Assembly: GCA_009773645.1 (NCBI GenBank)
Contig: WSYB01000008.1
Location: forward strand, 79,470-143,469
Source of the DNA: Geobacteraceae bacterium
GTDB taxonomy: Bacteria; Desulfobacterota; Desulfuromonadia; Geobacterales; Geobacteraceae
Length of the DNA stretch: 64,000 nt
Reading direction: 5' to 3'
Program-made: the position numbers and the translations under genes
In this document: one piece after another, positions 1 to 7,854 of the stretch
Layout: every line of letters starts with the position of its first letter
Numbering within the stretch: the first letter of the stretch is position 1
The notes under the pieces: generated by a model
What the model was told of the DNA's origin: nothing
The model's input: the letters and a program-made list of their open reading frames with translations, nothing else
Database searches by the model: none

Positions 1-96
1 TTTCCTTATATTGTATGGATTGTCAACGTAAATTTCCAAAGAGGTTGATGAGAAATAGCCCTGAAAGACATGCTTCAGCAGGGGGTCAGGGAAAAA

Positions 97-606
97 CTAA
101 TCACCTATGACCTTGAGTATGCCGAGGAGGAGGTCGGCAGGCGTGGGAGGACAGCCGGGGATATGGGCGTCCACTGGTATGACGTTGCTGATCTTCCCCA
201 GAGAGGCGTAGCTTTCTCCGAAAATCCCGCCGTCGCAGGCGCAGTCCCCGACTGCAACCACAATCTTCGGGCTCGGCGTGGCCATATAAGTCCTTTTGAG
301 CGCGATCTCCATATTTACTGAAACCGGGCCGGTCACGAGGAGCATGTCCGCAAATCGGGGGGAGGCGGTGAAGTTGATGCCGAAGCGCTCACAGTTGTAG
401 ACGGCATTGTTCATGGCGTGGATCTCCAGTTCGCACCCGTTGCAGGAGCCCGCATCCACCTCCCGGATGGTGAGGCTGCGGTGGAATTTCCTTCTGATCG
501 CATCCTCAAGCTGTGCGCCGATCTCGACGACTTCCGCCTCGACCTCGACGGGGAGCGGTTCGGTAACTACACCGGTGCGAAATATCTGATGAAGAATCCT
601 TAGCAT
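97..606 (-). CDS. ehrS: Ehr complex 1 small subunit (NuoB/HycG-like)
   Basis: Small electron-transfer subunit of a membrane-bound complex related to group 4 hydrogenases and complex I. At 169 aa it has the usual NuoB-fold cluster ligands: SCNGCELE (two Cys, spaced as in hydrogenases rather than the tandem Cys of complex I), then GDCACDGG and GCPPTP. It should carry one [4Fe-4S] cluster at the membrane-side interface with the large subunit. It lacks the ferredoxin domain fused to its paralogue at 11143-11949, and no separate ferredoxin subunit is visible before the window edge. It is the last gene of the ehrABC-//-DLS order on the minus strand. The ehr symbols are those I remember from Geobacter annotations. 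Confidence 0.85.
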   Translation of the reverse strand: MLRILHQIFRTGVVTEPLPVEVEAEVVEIGAQLEDAIRRKFHRSLTIREVDAGSCNGCELEIHAMNNAVYNCERFGINFTASPRFADMLLVTGPVSVNMEIALKRTYMATPSPKIVVAVGDCACDGGIFGESYASLGKISNVIPVDAHIPGCPPTPADLLLGILKVIGD

Positions 607-625
607 GATTGTCTCTCAAAATCAA

Positions 626-694
626 GGTACGAGGAACGAGGAACTAGGTTCGAGGTTTAAAGTCCTCGCGCCTCGATCCTAGGACCTCGAACCT
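626..694. repeat. Intergenic hairpin with ACGAGGA/TTCGAGG words
   Basis: Fills the gap between ehrL and ehrS of locus 1. The left arm has degenerate tandem words such as ACGAGGAACGAGGA and GTTCGAGG; the right arm has CCTCG and CCTAGGACCTCGAACC, which can pair back. The same word family occurs at 7153-7187 and 35821-35868. Confidence 0.6.
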
Positions 695-695
695 T

Positions 696-2267
696 TCATA
701 GATCGTGTCCCGAATACGACTGATTGAAGCTCTTGTTGCAAACCGGGAAATCGGGGACGATATTGCCGTGAATGGCCTGCTCGAGGCCGAGCCAGTTGAG
801 GCTCGACGGGTCCCTCACCATGCAGCGGTTGATTTCGCCTGCCGCCCCCGACTGCACCCAGTAGACGATCTCCCCCCGCCATCCCTCCACCATTGAAATG
901 CCGCACCGTTCCGGTTGCGGCGGGATAAATGGGACCCTGACCTCCCCCTGGGGGAGGCTGCCCAGCATCTCCAGCAGCAGACGGATGGAATCGCGGATCT
1001 CCTCAATCCGCAGCCAGGCGCGGGCATGGACATCGCACGAATTGAGCACCACCATCCGGGGCGGGAAACGATCATAGGGTGGAAACGGCGCCTGGATGCG
1101 ACAGTCGAGCGGCTGACCGCTGGCCCGGGCAACGATACCGACCATCCCCAGGTCCCTGGCCTGCTCCGCCGAGAGGATTCCCGTCTCCCTGACCCGGTCC
1201 TCCAGCGAAGGGTTGTCGTCGTAGATGCGCACCAGCCGCTCGAACTCTTTCGCGAACCTGTCCAGCTCCCGGTGCATCTCCTGGACCCCGGCGGGGTCCA
1301 GATCGACCGCCATCCCTCCCGGGACGACCCGGTCCATCATAAAGCGATGCCTGAAGAGCCGGTGGTTCGTGCGTACGAGATGCTCCTTCAGGATGTTGAA
1401 CTGGAAGAATAGGAAGGCGAAGGCCACGTCATTGCAGATGGCGGCGATGTCCCCCAGGTGGTTGGCGATCCGCTCCCTCTCCAGCATGATCGCCCGCAGC
1501 CACAGTCCCCGTGCGGGCGGGGAGCTCCCGGACAGCGCCTCAACCGCCCGGCAGTAGCCGATGGCATGGGCAACGGTGGTGTCACCGGAGACACGCCCCG
1601 CCAGCCGTGCCCCATCCTCCCAGGAGAGTGATTCGAAGCGTTTCTCGATCCCCTTATGCACATAGCCGAGCCGCGCCTCCAGGTTGAGGACCTCCTCGCC
1701 CACCGCCTGGAAACGGAAGTGCCCCGGCTCGATGATCCCCGCATGGACCGGCCCGACGGGGATTTCGTAAACTCCTTCCCCTTCGGCCCTGATCCACTTG
1801 TAGCTCCCTTTGACCCTCGGCATCCTGGTCGCGGGATCGAACGTCTTGCGCAGCGGCCAGGCATCCTCCGGCCAGTCTTCATGCTTGATCCAGGGACGGG
1901 GATCGGGATGACCCGCAGGGATCACCCCCATTAGGCTTCGCATCTGCCGCTCAAAACGGAACGCCGCGACGAACTTTCTCTTGATGGTGGGAAATACCGG
2001 ATCGTCTGCGGGGGTGTCGGATTTTACCATGAGGAATTCCGTTTCCCGGTTGTAGCAGGCATAGATGCCGAATCCCCTCCCCAGAAGGGTCTCATCGCTG
2101 GCCCATTCCGCCACGAGACGGGCACCGGCCTCTTTCATCACCCACGCCGCCTCGCTGAACTGTACCCGCGGGACATGGAACAACGGGACATCGGCCGGAA
2201 AGAGCCCTTCAACGGGACCGGCGGCCGTGCCGAACTGGGCGGTCATTTTCTCCCGCAGCGTGCTCAT
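696..2267 (-). CDS. ehrL: Ehr complex 1 large subunit (NuoC-NuoD/HyfG-like), no NiFe ligands
   Basis: Fusion of an N-terminal NuoC-like domain (about 1-160) and a NuoD/HycE-like domain (about 165-523). The hallmark VGPVHAGIIEPGHFRF and GYVHKGIEKR segments are present. Where group 4 hydrogenases have RxCGICxxAH, this protein has RVSGDTTVAHA (225-235), so both N-terminal Cys ligands are missing. The C-terminal DPCxxC is replaced by FPVCNKSFNQSYSG. It therefore should not bind a NiFe centre, which defines the Ehr group. I chose ATG at 2267 over an upstream in-frame start because it overlaps the ehrD stop as ATGA; the longer reading runs deep into ehrD. Substrate unknown. Confidence 0.85.
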   Translation of the reverse strand: MSTLREKMTAQFGTAAGPVEGLFPADVPLFHVPRVQFSEAAWVMKEAGARLVAEWASDETLLGRGFGIYACYNRETEFLMVKSDTPADDPVFPTIKRKFVAAFRFERQMRSLMGVIPAGHPDPRPWIKHEDWPEDAWPLRKTFDPATRMPRVKGSYKWIRAEGEGVYEIPVGPVHAGIIEPGHFRFQAVGEEVLNLEARLGYVHKGIEKRFESLSWEDGARLAGRVSGDTTVAHAIGYCRAVEALSGSSPPARGLWLRAIMLERERIANHLGDIAAICNDVAFAFLFFQFNILKEHLVRTNHRLFRHRFMMDRVVPGGMAVDLDPAGVQEMHRELDRFAKEFERLVRIYDDNPSLEDRVRETGILSAEQARDLGMVGIVARASGQPLDCRIQAPFPPYDRFPPRMVVLNSCDVHARAWLRIEEIRDSIRLLLEMLGSLPQGEVRVPFIPPQPERCGISMVEGWRGEIVYWVQSGAAGEINRCMVRDPSSLNWLGLEQAIHGNIVPDFPVCNKSFNQSYSGHDL

Positions 2268-3712
2268 TTCAGTAACCCCACTGCCGTATGAAACCAGTCG
2301 GAGAGGAAGCGCGGCATATACAGGCCCAGAATCAGCACCAGGGTCATATGGAGGATGACCGGCACATGGGCCGCCTTGAGCGGTGTCTGCCACGGGGGAA
2401 CGACCCCGGCCACCATCGGCTGGACCCTCCTGAAAATGGCCGCAAAGGCGACGCCGAGCCCCAGCAGTAGGAGCGGCGTCAGGAGCGGCGCCTCCTTGAT
2501 GGTGGCGGTGAGGATCAGGAATTCACTGGCAAAGAGCCCGAAGGGGGGCATGCCGACCAGCGCCATGGCGCCGAGGATGAACGCCCACCCCACCACGGGG
2601 TTCCCCTTGATGAGTCCCCGTATCCTGTCCATCTCCTGGGTGCCGTGCATCTGGGAGGCGTGGCCGACGGTAAAGAATATGGAGGATTTGATGAGGCTGT
2701 GCACCAGCATGTGCAAGAGCGCCCCGAAGGTGGCGATGGGACCGCCGATCCCGAAGGCGAAGGTGGCGATCCCCATGTTTTCGATGGACGAATAGGCGAA
2801 GATGCGCTTGATGTCCTTCTGCCGAAGCAGCGAGAATGCTGCTACCAGGATCGACAGAAGGCCGAAGCCCATGAGCATGTTGCCCGCCATGTGGGTGCCG
2901 GTGGAGCCGTCTACCAGGACCTTGCAGCGGACCAGGGCATAGAGAGCCACATTTAAGAGAAGCCCGGAGAGGACCGCGGAGATGGGGGTGGGGCCTTCGC
3001 TGTGGGCGTCCGGGAGCCAGTTGTGCAGGGGGACGAGGCCGACCTTGGTGCCGTAGCCGACCATGAGGAAGACGAAGGCGAGCCGGAGCACGGTCGGCTC
3101 CAGTTGTCCGCTCACCTGGGAGAGGTTTGTCCAGAGGAGCGCCTCTCCGCCGATGCCGAGCACCCGCTCCGCCGCGAAGTAGAGGAGGACGGTCCCGAAC
3201 AGGGCCTGGGCGATGCCGACGCCGCACAGGATGAAGTATTTCCAGGCGGCCTCGATGGCGTTGGGTGTCCGGTAGAGGGAGACCAGGAGAACCGTGGAGA
3301 GGGTGGCGAGTTCCATGGATATCCAGAGCACGCCGAAGTTGTTGGTCAAAAGCGCCAGGAGCATGGCAAAGATGAAGAGCTGGTACATGGCATGGTAAAA
3401 CCGCATTTTCCAGCGCCCCACACGCCCGTGTTCCCGTTCCACCCGCATGTACCTGCGGCTGAAGATGGCGGTGGTCATGGAAACGAAGGCGGTGAGGACG
3501 GCCAGATAGACGTTGAATGCGTCCACAAAAAAGAACTTGTGCCCGGCCACGAACGGCCCCTGCAGGTAGACCTGGAAGGCCAGGGCGACACTGGCCGCAA
3601 AGGCGGCGGCGGACCCCAGGATGTTGATCTCCGGGGCGTACTTCCAATCCCCGACGAAGGCCAGGACCATAGCGAAGAAGAGCGAGATGCTGAGGAGGAT
3701 AATGAGTGTCAC
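2264..3712 (-). CDS. ehrD: Ehr complex 1 antiporter-like membrane subunit (HyfF/NuoN-like)
   Basis: Polytopic inner-membrane protein of the Mrp/NuoM-NuoN proton-translocating family, about 14 hydrophobic segments. Segments such as LVPLHNWLPDAHSEGPTPISA and LLHMLVHSLIKSSIFF carry the family's conserved Lys, His and Pro positions in the broken helices. I favour GTG at 3712 because an AAAGGTG ribosome site lies six bases upstream; a TTG at 3730 is the alternative and would add six residues. Its stop overlaps ehrL by four bases. Immediately upstream is the stop of a ParE-like toxin gene, so ehrD is cut off from its natural partner ehrC by the block 3737-7152. Confidence 0.85.
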   Translation of the reverse strand: MTLIILLSISLFFAMVLAFVGDWKYAPEINILGSAAAFAASVALAFQVYLQGPFVAGHKFFFVDAFNVYLAVLTAFVSMTTAIFSRRYMRVEREHGRVGRWKMRFYHAMYQLFIFAMLLALLTNNFGVLWISMELATLSTVLLVSLYRTPNAIEAAWKYFILCGVGIAQALFGTVLLYFAAERVLGIGGEALLWTNLSQVSGQLEPTVLRLAFVFLMVGYGTKVGLVPLHNWLPDAHSEGPTPISAVLSGLLLNVALYALVRCKVLVDGSTGTHMAGNMLMGFGLLSILVAAFSLLRQKDIKRIFAYSSIENMGIATFAFGIGGPIATFGALLHMLVHSLIKSSIFFTVGHASQMHGTQEMDRIRGLIKGNPVVGWAFILGAMALVGMPPFGLFASEFLILTATIKEAPLLTPLLLLGLGVAFAAIFRRVQPMVAGVVPPWQTPLKAAHVPVILHMTLVLILGLYMPRFLSDWFHTAVGLLK

Positions 3713-3736
3713 GGTTTCACCTTTAGCCAACTCTGC

Positions 3737-4030
3737 CTACAACCGGTGCCCCCAGTATCTGGGCCGGCGTTTCTGATGAGCAGCGGCTATTATCCGAATA
3801 CGATCAGGTTCTATCACATACAGGAGGTTATATGGAAAATGTCTGACGATTTTGCGGTGAATCTCTTCACCAACCAGCGGGAACGCCTCAGGATTTTCCT
3901 GAATTTCTTCCACGGCTTCCTCGACATCTGCAAGAAACGAGAGACCAAGGTCTGGTGCCCTTTCTTCGTAATACCGGGCTGCATCACGCACCTCGGCGTC
4001 GGCCTCTTCATGAAAGGTGACCTTCTTCAT
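3737..4030 (-). CDS. RelE/ParE-family toxin
   Basis: A 97-aa protein of the RelE/ParE fold: FHEEADAEVRDAARYYEE at the N terminus, then FPYNLLYVIEPDRIRIIAAAH and the C-terminal RRPRYWGHRL typical of these toxins. RelE members cleave mRNA on the ribosome and ParE members poison gyrase; the sequence does not tell which applies. It follows its antitoxin with a four-base overlap and ends seven bases from the possible ehrD start, inside the Ehr operon. It may therefore be co-transcribed with ehrD. Confidence 0.85.
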   Translation of the reverse strand: MKKVTFHEEADAEVRDAARYYEERAPDLGLSFLADVEEAVEEIQENPEAFPLVGEEIHRKIVRHFPYNLLYVIEPDRIRIIAAAHQKRRPRYWGHRL

Positions 4031-4257
4031 GAAATTGCCGCCCGCGCCCGACGTAAGACTTCTTTAGCCGGTATCTCCTTGGCTTTACCCTCACGAAGGT
4101 CTCTTAATCTTCGTTCAGCTTCCGCAACCCACAACCGCAGGTTTTCTTCTTCGGATGGAGCGTCCAGGCTCAATATGAGCTTTTCTGCAAGACGAGCTCT
4201 TGCCTCGATATTGAGCTTCATGACCTCGGTTTCGAGTTTTTCAATGTTCGTTTTCAT
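4027..4257 (-). CDS. Addiction-module antitoxin (Unstab_antitox type)
   Basis: A 76-aa antitoxin of the putative addiction module component family: EVMKLNIEARARLAEKLILSL, followed by SEEENLRLWVAEAERRLRDLREG. These proteins are usually encoded directly before a ParE/RelE-like toxin, as here with an ATGA overlap. They neutralise the toxin and may autoregulate the pair. The start at 4257 has AGGAG upstream on the minus strand. Confidence 0.8.
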   Translation of the reverse strand: MKTNIEKLETEVMKLNIEARARLAEKLILSLDAPSEEENLRLWVAEAERRLRDLREGKAKEIPAKEVLRRARAAIS

Positions 4258-4277
4258 ATCGTTTTACTCCTTTCATT

Positions 4278-4501
4278 CTATAGCTTCATGTCCTTTTCAA
4301 TAAACGGCCTGTGCGGTTTCATGGGATGGTACAGGAATTCGTTGTAATCGGTGAGGAACTCGACGACCCTGGCGCAATCCACTTTTCCGTCCACAATGAA
4401 TGGGTTGTGGCGGTTGGCCCGCAACTGCTCGGCATCTGCCCGCATTGACTCCGATACGGCTAAGGCACGGAGTTCTCCTTTTTCTGGTCAGTGAACGGCA
4501 T
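4278..4501 (-). pseudogene. Frameshifted small ORF of about 74 codons
   Basis: Reading the minus strand from ATG at 4501 gives MPFTDQKKENSVP and a stop. In another frame the same stretch reads on without stops as LRALAVSESMRADAEQLR, then about 45 more residues including VVEFLTDYNEFLYHP and ending EKDMKL at 4278. The two pieces join near 4470, next to a run of five A (minus strand). This suggests one small protein broken by a frameshift, or a sequencing error at the homopolymer. I do not know its function; it sits among toxin-antitoxin genes. Confidence 0.5.
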
Positions 4502-4563
4502 GGTGTTTTTCCTTTAAACTTGTGAAAAGGTCTTGTCTGTCGAAGACTTCTACAGTGGAATGG

Positions 4564-4863
4564 TTATCCATTGTCAACTTTGGCTCCGTCAAGCAGATCA
4601 CACGCAGCACAACAGATACGTTCCAGGTTTAGAACGATATGTACGAACTGAGCCTTTTCTGAGAGGTCTTGATATTTAGGTGATTTCCCAGAATTGCCAA
4701 TTGCCTCATGTAGTTTGCTAACGGAGATTTCGACAGCTTTGCGACCGAACTCTGGCAAAGCATTGTAAAGATCATTTACTACGTTACGCGTAAGACGAGA
4801 GGACAGGTCGTGCGCAAAATCGTTGCGCAGCTTACCTATACGTTTTAGTGCCCCGCGGAGCAA
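4564..4863 (-). CDS. Short MltR-like or HEPN-like protein, probably truncated
   Basis: A 99-aa protein. The segment ALKRIGKLRNDFAHD resembles the mannitol operon repressor (MltR) family and related HEPN-like helical proteins, whose members are usually longer (about 160-190 aa). The missing part would be N-terminal. It lies between the frameshifted ORF and the MqsA-like gene. The family match is by eye only, and the gene may be a remnant. Confidence 0.45.
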   Translation of the reverse strand: MLRGALKRIGKLRNDFAHDLSSRLTRNVVNDLYNALPEFGRKAVEISVSKLHEAIGNSGKSPKYQDLSEKAQFVHIVLNLERICCAACDLLDGAKVDNG

Positions 4864-4893
4864 TCGGGCCGCCTTGACAAAGAACCTTTCGTG

Positions 4894-5448
4894 TTACGGC
4901 TCTTTGACGCTTACCGAGGAGAGGTTATCGGCAGCCCCACAGGCTTCATCATCACCATAACCCGGGCCACGGCCGTCTTTCCTGATAAGCTCCTGGATCC
5001 GTTTCTTCAGCTTTTCCGCAACCCCCGGCGCGAGATTGTTCCTGTTCAGCATGAAAACCTTCAGCGCGTTGAGCGGATCATCAATCAAAACCAGCATGAC
5101 GTTATAGGCCGCATCCGGGAGCGCGCCGGCCTCGTAACGGTGGACGGTAATGTCGCCCCACCCGAGGAACCTGCTGAAATTTCGCTGGCTGAGGCCGTAC
5201 TTTTCACGTATTACCCTGATCTGCTCAGGGGAGAGAAGGTTGTGCCGACGACGATAGATGGTGTAAGCGGTCTTGAAATTTTCCTCCTCCAGCTCCGTGG
5301 GCGCATATTCCCCGCGGCAGACAGCGCACCGCCGGACGCGCGCCTGATATTCAACCGGTTCGCCCATGACCGGGAGCGTTTCCTGCTTGGTGATGAATCG
5401 AAAACGGGTTATCTCTTCGCAATAAGGACAAAAATCTTCTTTATTCAT
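4894..5448 (-). CDS. mqsA: MqsA-family antitoxin (zinc finger plus HTH)
   Basis: A 184-aa protein with an N-terminal zinc-finger pair (FCPYCEE and RRCAVCRGEY) and a helix-turn-helix at about 75-110 (REKYGLSQRNFSRFLGWGD, then VHRYEAG). This is the layout of YgiT/MqsA-type antitoxins, which bind the toxin through the zinc domain and operator DNA through the HTH. The charged C-terminal tail after about 150 is longer than in E. coli MqsA. It lies 14 bases after the MqsR-like toxin, in the toxin-first order typical of mqsRA. Confidence 0.8.
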   Translation of the reverse strand: MNKEDFCPYCEEITRFRFITKQETLPVMGEPVEYQARVRRCAVCRGEYAPTELEEENFKTAYTIYRRRHNLLSPEQIRVIREKYGLSQRNFSRFLGWGDITVHRYEAGALPDAAYNVMLVLIDDPLNALKVFMLNRNNLAPGVAEKLKKRIQELIRKDGRGPGYGDDEACGAADNLSSVSVKEP

Positions 5449-5462
5449 GAGTTGATCCCGCG

Positions 5463-5828
5463 TCAGTCATGAAACGACAGACATTTCGCATAGTAACCGT
5501 TGCCTTTTGTCACCAGTTTGAGCTTGATGTAAATCTCTCTCCTGCCGAAACGTTTCTTGAATTTCCAGATATCCTGCTCTTTGGGGTAGTCACGATCATA
5601 TTCAGGGCCGCTCATGTAATCATGGGACGTGAGGCCGGCCACAAGCTCTTCCCGTTCCGCCGGTGTCATGCCGCACCGTGCCAGGAACGCATTATTCTTT
5701 TCCCTTGGTATCACTGCAAATTGCTTGCTTGCGACCGCCTTCTTAAGTTCCAGAAGGAAAATGATAACATACGTGTCAACCGCCCATCCTCGTGGGTTGG
5801 TTATAACAACTTCCGATAATACACGCAT
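5463..5828 (-). CDS. mqsR: MqsR-family toxin
   Basis: The central and C-terminal parts match the MqsR ribonuclease family: TPAEREELVAGLTSHDYM, then QDIWKFKKRF and EIYIKLKL, ending GNGYYAKCLSFHD. MqsR is a RelE-fold mRNA interferase that prefers GCU sites. At 121 aa it is about 20 residues longer than E. coli MqsR (98 aa); a later start is possible, but the annotated ATG leaves a palindrome 18 bases upstream as a plausible operator. It precedes mqsA. Confidence 0.75.
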   Translation of the reverse strand: MRVLSEVVITNPRGWAVDTYVIIFLLELKKAVASKQFAVIPREKNNAFLARCGMTPAEREELVAGLTSHDYMSGPEYDRDYPKEQDIWKFKKRFGRREIYIKLKLVTKGNGYYAKCLSFHD

Positions 5829-5845
5829 ATCTTGTCACCATATAT

Positions 5846-5876
5846 TTGTCACTGGATTAAATCAAACCAGTGACAA
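5846..5876. promoter_or_regulatory. Palindrome upstream of mqsRA, likely operator
   Basis: TTGTCACTGG and CCAGTGACAA form a perfect 10-base inverted repeat with an 11-base spacer, 18 bases before the mqsR start. MqsA-type antitoxins repress their own operon by binding palindromes. A partial copy (GCCAGTGTC) lies near 5960. Confidence 0.5.
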
Positions 5877-5991
5877 GCATGGGAAGCCGGCAAGGGGGCA
5901 CCCCCCGACACAGAACAAAATGAGTATCCGGATTTTGTCTTTGAGCAAAGAGACCGATCAGCCAGTGTCCAACGGCCATATCACCGCTTGG

Positions 5992-6999
5992 CTAAAGCTT
6001 AATGTCCGCTTCTTTGCAAGCGGCTTCGACTTTTTTTACCCAAGCCGCTCCACGTTTTACTAGCTCATTCCAGGCGAGCTCGATATCACCGGGACGATCC
6101 TCTCGCAACAGTTCGATCATATTTCCGGCTTGGATCATATCTTTCCGCTTTTTGTCGGCGGCCGTCGCGTCGCGCTCCTGAGAGATAATCAGCTTGTGCA
6201 GCGCATAACGGGCCGGTTGCGGGACTTTAACCAGGCAGGGATAACCGGCGAGCATGACCGCGTTAATCGGTTCCTCGATGAGATAATCGAGGTATTTGAG
6301 CGGAGTTGCAGCGGCATTTAGCCGGCGGATAAACACCGGCGCGGTATCTCCTCGCTTTGCCGGTGTCAGCAGATCCACGCGAAGCGTTTTTCCTCGTATG
6401 GCGTACGAGGTTGACGGCTCTTTTCTGGATAACCTAGGCACCGGGAAAAAGCCCATCTGGAGGGATTCGATAATTGCAGGCACATCAGCCTGTAAATCAG
6501 GCACCGCAACGGCTATGCTTGTGGCGCTGGCAATATCGATATCCTGAGTCATTCTTGAGTCACGTCCCCAGGAAACACCGAGATGCGGGCCAAGTACATT
6601 AAACGCAACAGTCCCGACGAGAACTCCCCCTACTTGAAATACGGCACTCTCAGCCAGGCGGTTGATGATGCGGGCCATGTCCGGAATGATCGGCATAACC
6701 CCGCCGGCAATAATCTGGGAAGCAAGGCGTTGAAACATTTTTTCATCGGCGCGTATTTCCTTCTCGCCGGACTTGCGAGCCGCTATCAACCCGCGCACTT
6801 CCTCACTGTCAGGTCCGATGTAAATCTGAGTCCGGCCACTGGGGAGCGTCGTCTGAAAATAGTGATAAACAGAGCCCTTGACAATCTTGGTCGTAAATTC
6901 CCCGTGAAGCGTGGCAATGCTGCGCATCGTCTCAAACATCTCCAGGCGCTCCCGGAGATCGGCGTACAGTACTGTCGTTTCGCCGCCGATACGTTCCAT
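5992..6999 (-). CDS. GSU2403-family nucleotidyltransferase-fold protein
   Basis: A 335-aa protein with a nucleotidyltransferase core. The segment GGVLVGTVAFNVLGPHLGV is followed by DSRMTQDIDIAS, where the DxD pair would bind metal, then by KTLRVDLLTP and by LHKLIISQERD in a helical C-terminal region. It matches the family I know as GSU2403-type (NTP_transf_8). Such proteins occur near toxin-antitoxin genes, but the substrate is not known. The start is supported by AAGGAA upstream; a perfect 10-base palindrome sits 18 bases before it, suggesting its own operator. It is the first gene of the block inserted in the Ehr-1 operon. Confidence 0.7.
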   Translation of the reverse strand: MERIGGETTVLYADLRERLEMFETMRSIATLHGEFTTKIVKGSVYHYFQTTLPSGRTQIYIGPDSEEVRGLIAARKSGEKEIRADEKMFQRLASQIIAGGVMPIIPDMARIINRLAESAVFQVGGVLVGTVAFNVLGPHLGVSWGRDSRMTQDIDIASATSIAVAVPDLQADVPAIIESLQMGFFPVPRLSRKEPSTSYAIRGKTLRVDLLTPAKRGDTAPVFIRRLNAAATPLKYLDYLIEEPINAVMLAGYPCLVKVPQPARYALHKLIISQERDATAADKKRKDMIQAGNMIELLREDRPGDIELAWNELVKRGAAWVKKVEAACKEADIKL

Positions 7000-7016
7000 T
7001 AAAATTCCTTGTGGTC

Positions 7017-7051
7017 AGTTATACTCGCTATCAATAAATGTGAGTATAACT
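7017..7051 (-). promoter_or_regulatory. Palindrome before the nucleotidyltransferase gene
   Basis: AGTTATACTC and GAGTATAACT are a perfect 10-base inverted repeat with a 15-base spacer, ending 18 bases upstream of the ATG at 6999. The arms contain TATACT-like -10 hexamers, so a repressor bound here would cover the promoter. No HTH protein is encoded directly next to it, so the binding protein is unknown. Confidence 0.5.
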
Positions 7052-7152
7052 TGCTATCTGTCTTCGTGCAAGGTAGTTAACATTACACGAATGGCTTGCC
7101 TTCGTCTGCCATCAGCAACACATCCGACAGAATTGTGCGCCAGCTGCCCATT

Positions 7153-7187
7153 CTCCTCGAACCTTGCTCCTCGTTCCTCGCACCTCT
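7153..7187. repeat. CCTCGAACC/CCTCGTTCCTCG word repeat after ehrC
   Basis: Short tandem words CTCCTCGAACC, GCTCCTCGTTCCTCG and ACCTCT follow the ehrC stop. They are the same word family as 626-694 and 35821-35868. This marks the junction between native ehr sequence and the inserted block. Confidence 0.5.
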
Positions 7188-7851
7188 AATCCTCCTCCTT
7201 GAGTTTTGCCATCTGCTCCACGTCGAGGCTGTCGAAGGTGGTGTTGATGTGGAAGAAGAAGATGCCGAAGATAAAGGCGGCAATGAGAATATCCAGGGCC
7301 ACCCCCAGCTCGACGACCATCGGCATGCCGTAGGTGGCGCTGGTGGCCGCGAAGAAGAGGCCGTTTTCCAGGGCGAGAAAGCCGATGATCTGGGTAACGG
7401 CGTGTCTCCTCGTTACCATCATCAAAAGCCCGAGCATGACCGTCGCTAAAGCTACGGCGAGCGTTGACCGGGTGACCAGCGTCGAGAGCTGCGTTATCGG
7501 CGCGGTGAGATGGTAGGAAAAGATCACGAGCGCGATGCCGATGAGCATCGTCGCCGGTATGTTCACCAGGGTCTCTATCTCCTTCTTGATGTGCAGCTTC
7601 TCGATGAGCGCATAGAGGATGTAGGGGAGCACGATCACCTTGAGGGTGAGGGTCAGTATCGACGAGATGAAGAGATGGTGCACCCCCGTCACATAGCCGA
7701 CGATGGCCGTGCTGAGGCAGAGAAAAAGCCCCTGCCAGGCGAACAGGTGCAGGAGCCCCAGTATCCTGCGCTGGACCAGAAGGCCGAAGGCGGTGAGGAG
7801 GATGAGGGCCGCCATGATGCTGTTCACCTGGGCGGCAAAGGACGTGGTCAT
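7186..7851 (-). CDS. ehrC: Ehr complex 1 membrane subunit (HyfE/NuoK-like)
   Basis: A 221-aa hydrophobic protein of the HyfE type. About six membrane helices are visible; the C-terminal half carries the NuoK-like region (MMVTRRHAVTQIIGFLALEN with its conserved Glu, then LGVALDILIAAFIFG). It would link the antiporter-like subunits in the proton path. It starts three bases after the ehrB stop, so the two are coupled. Downstream the operon is interrupted until ehrD at 3712. Confidence 0.85.
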   Translation of the reverse strand: MTTSFAAQVNSIMAALILLTAFGLLVQRRILGLLHLFAWQGLFLCLSTAIVGYVTGVHHLFISSILTLTLKVIVLPYILYALIEKLHIKKEIETLVNIPATMLIGIALVIFSYHLTAPITQLSTLVTRSTLAVALATVMLGLLMMVTRRHAVTQIIGFLALENGLFFAATSATYGMPMVVELGVALDILIAAFIFGIFFFHINTTFDSLDVEQMAKLKEED

Positions 7852-7854
7852 CGT

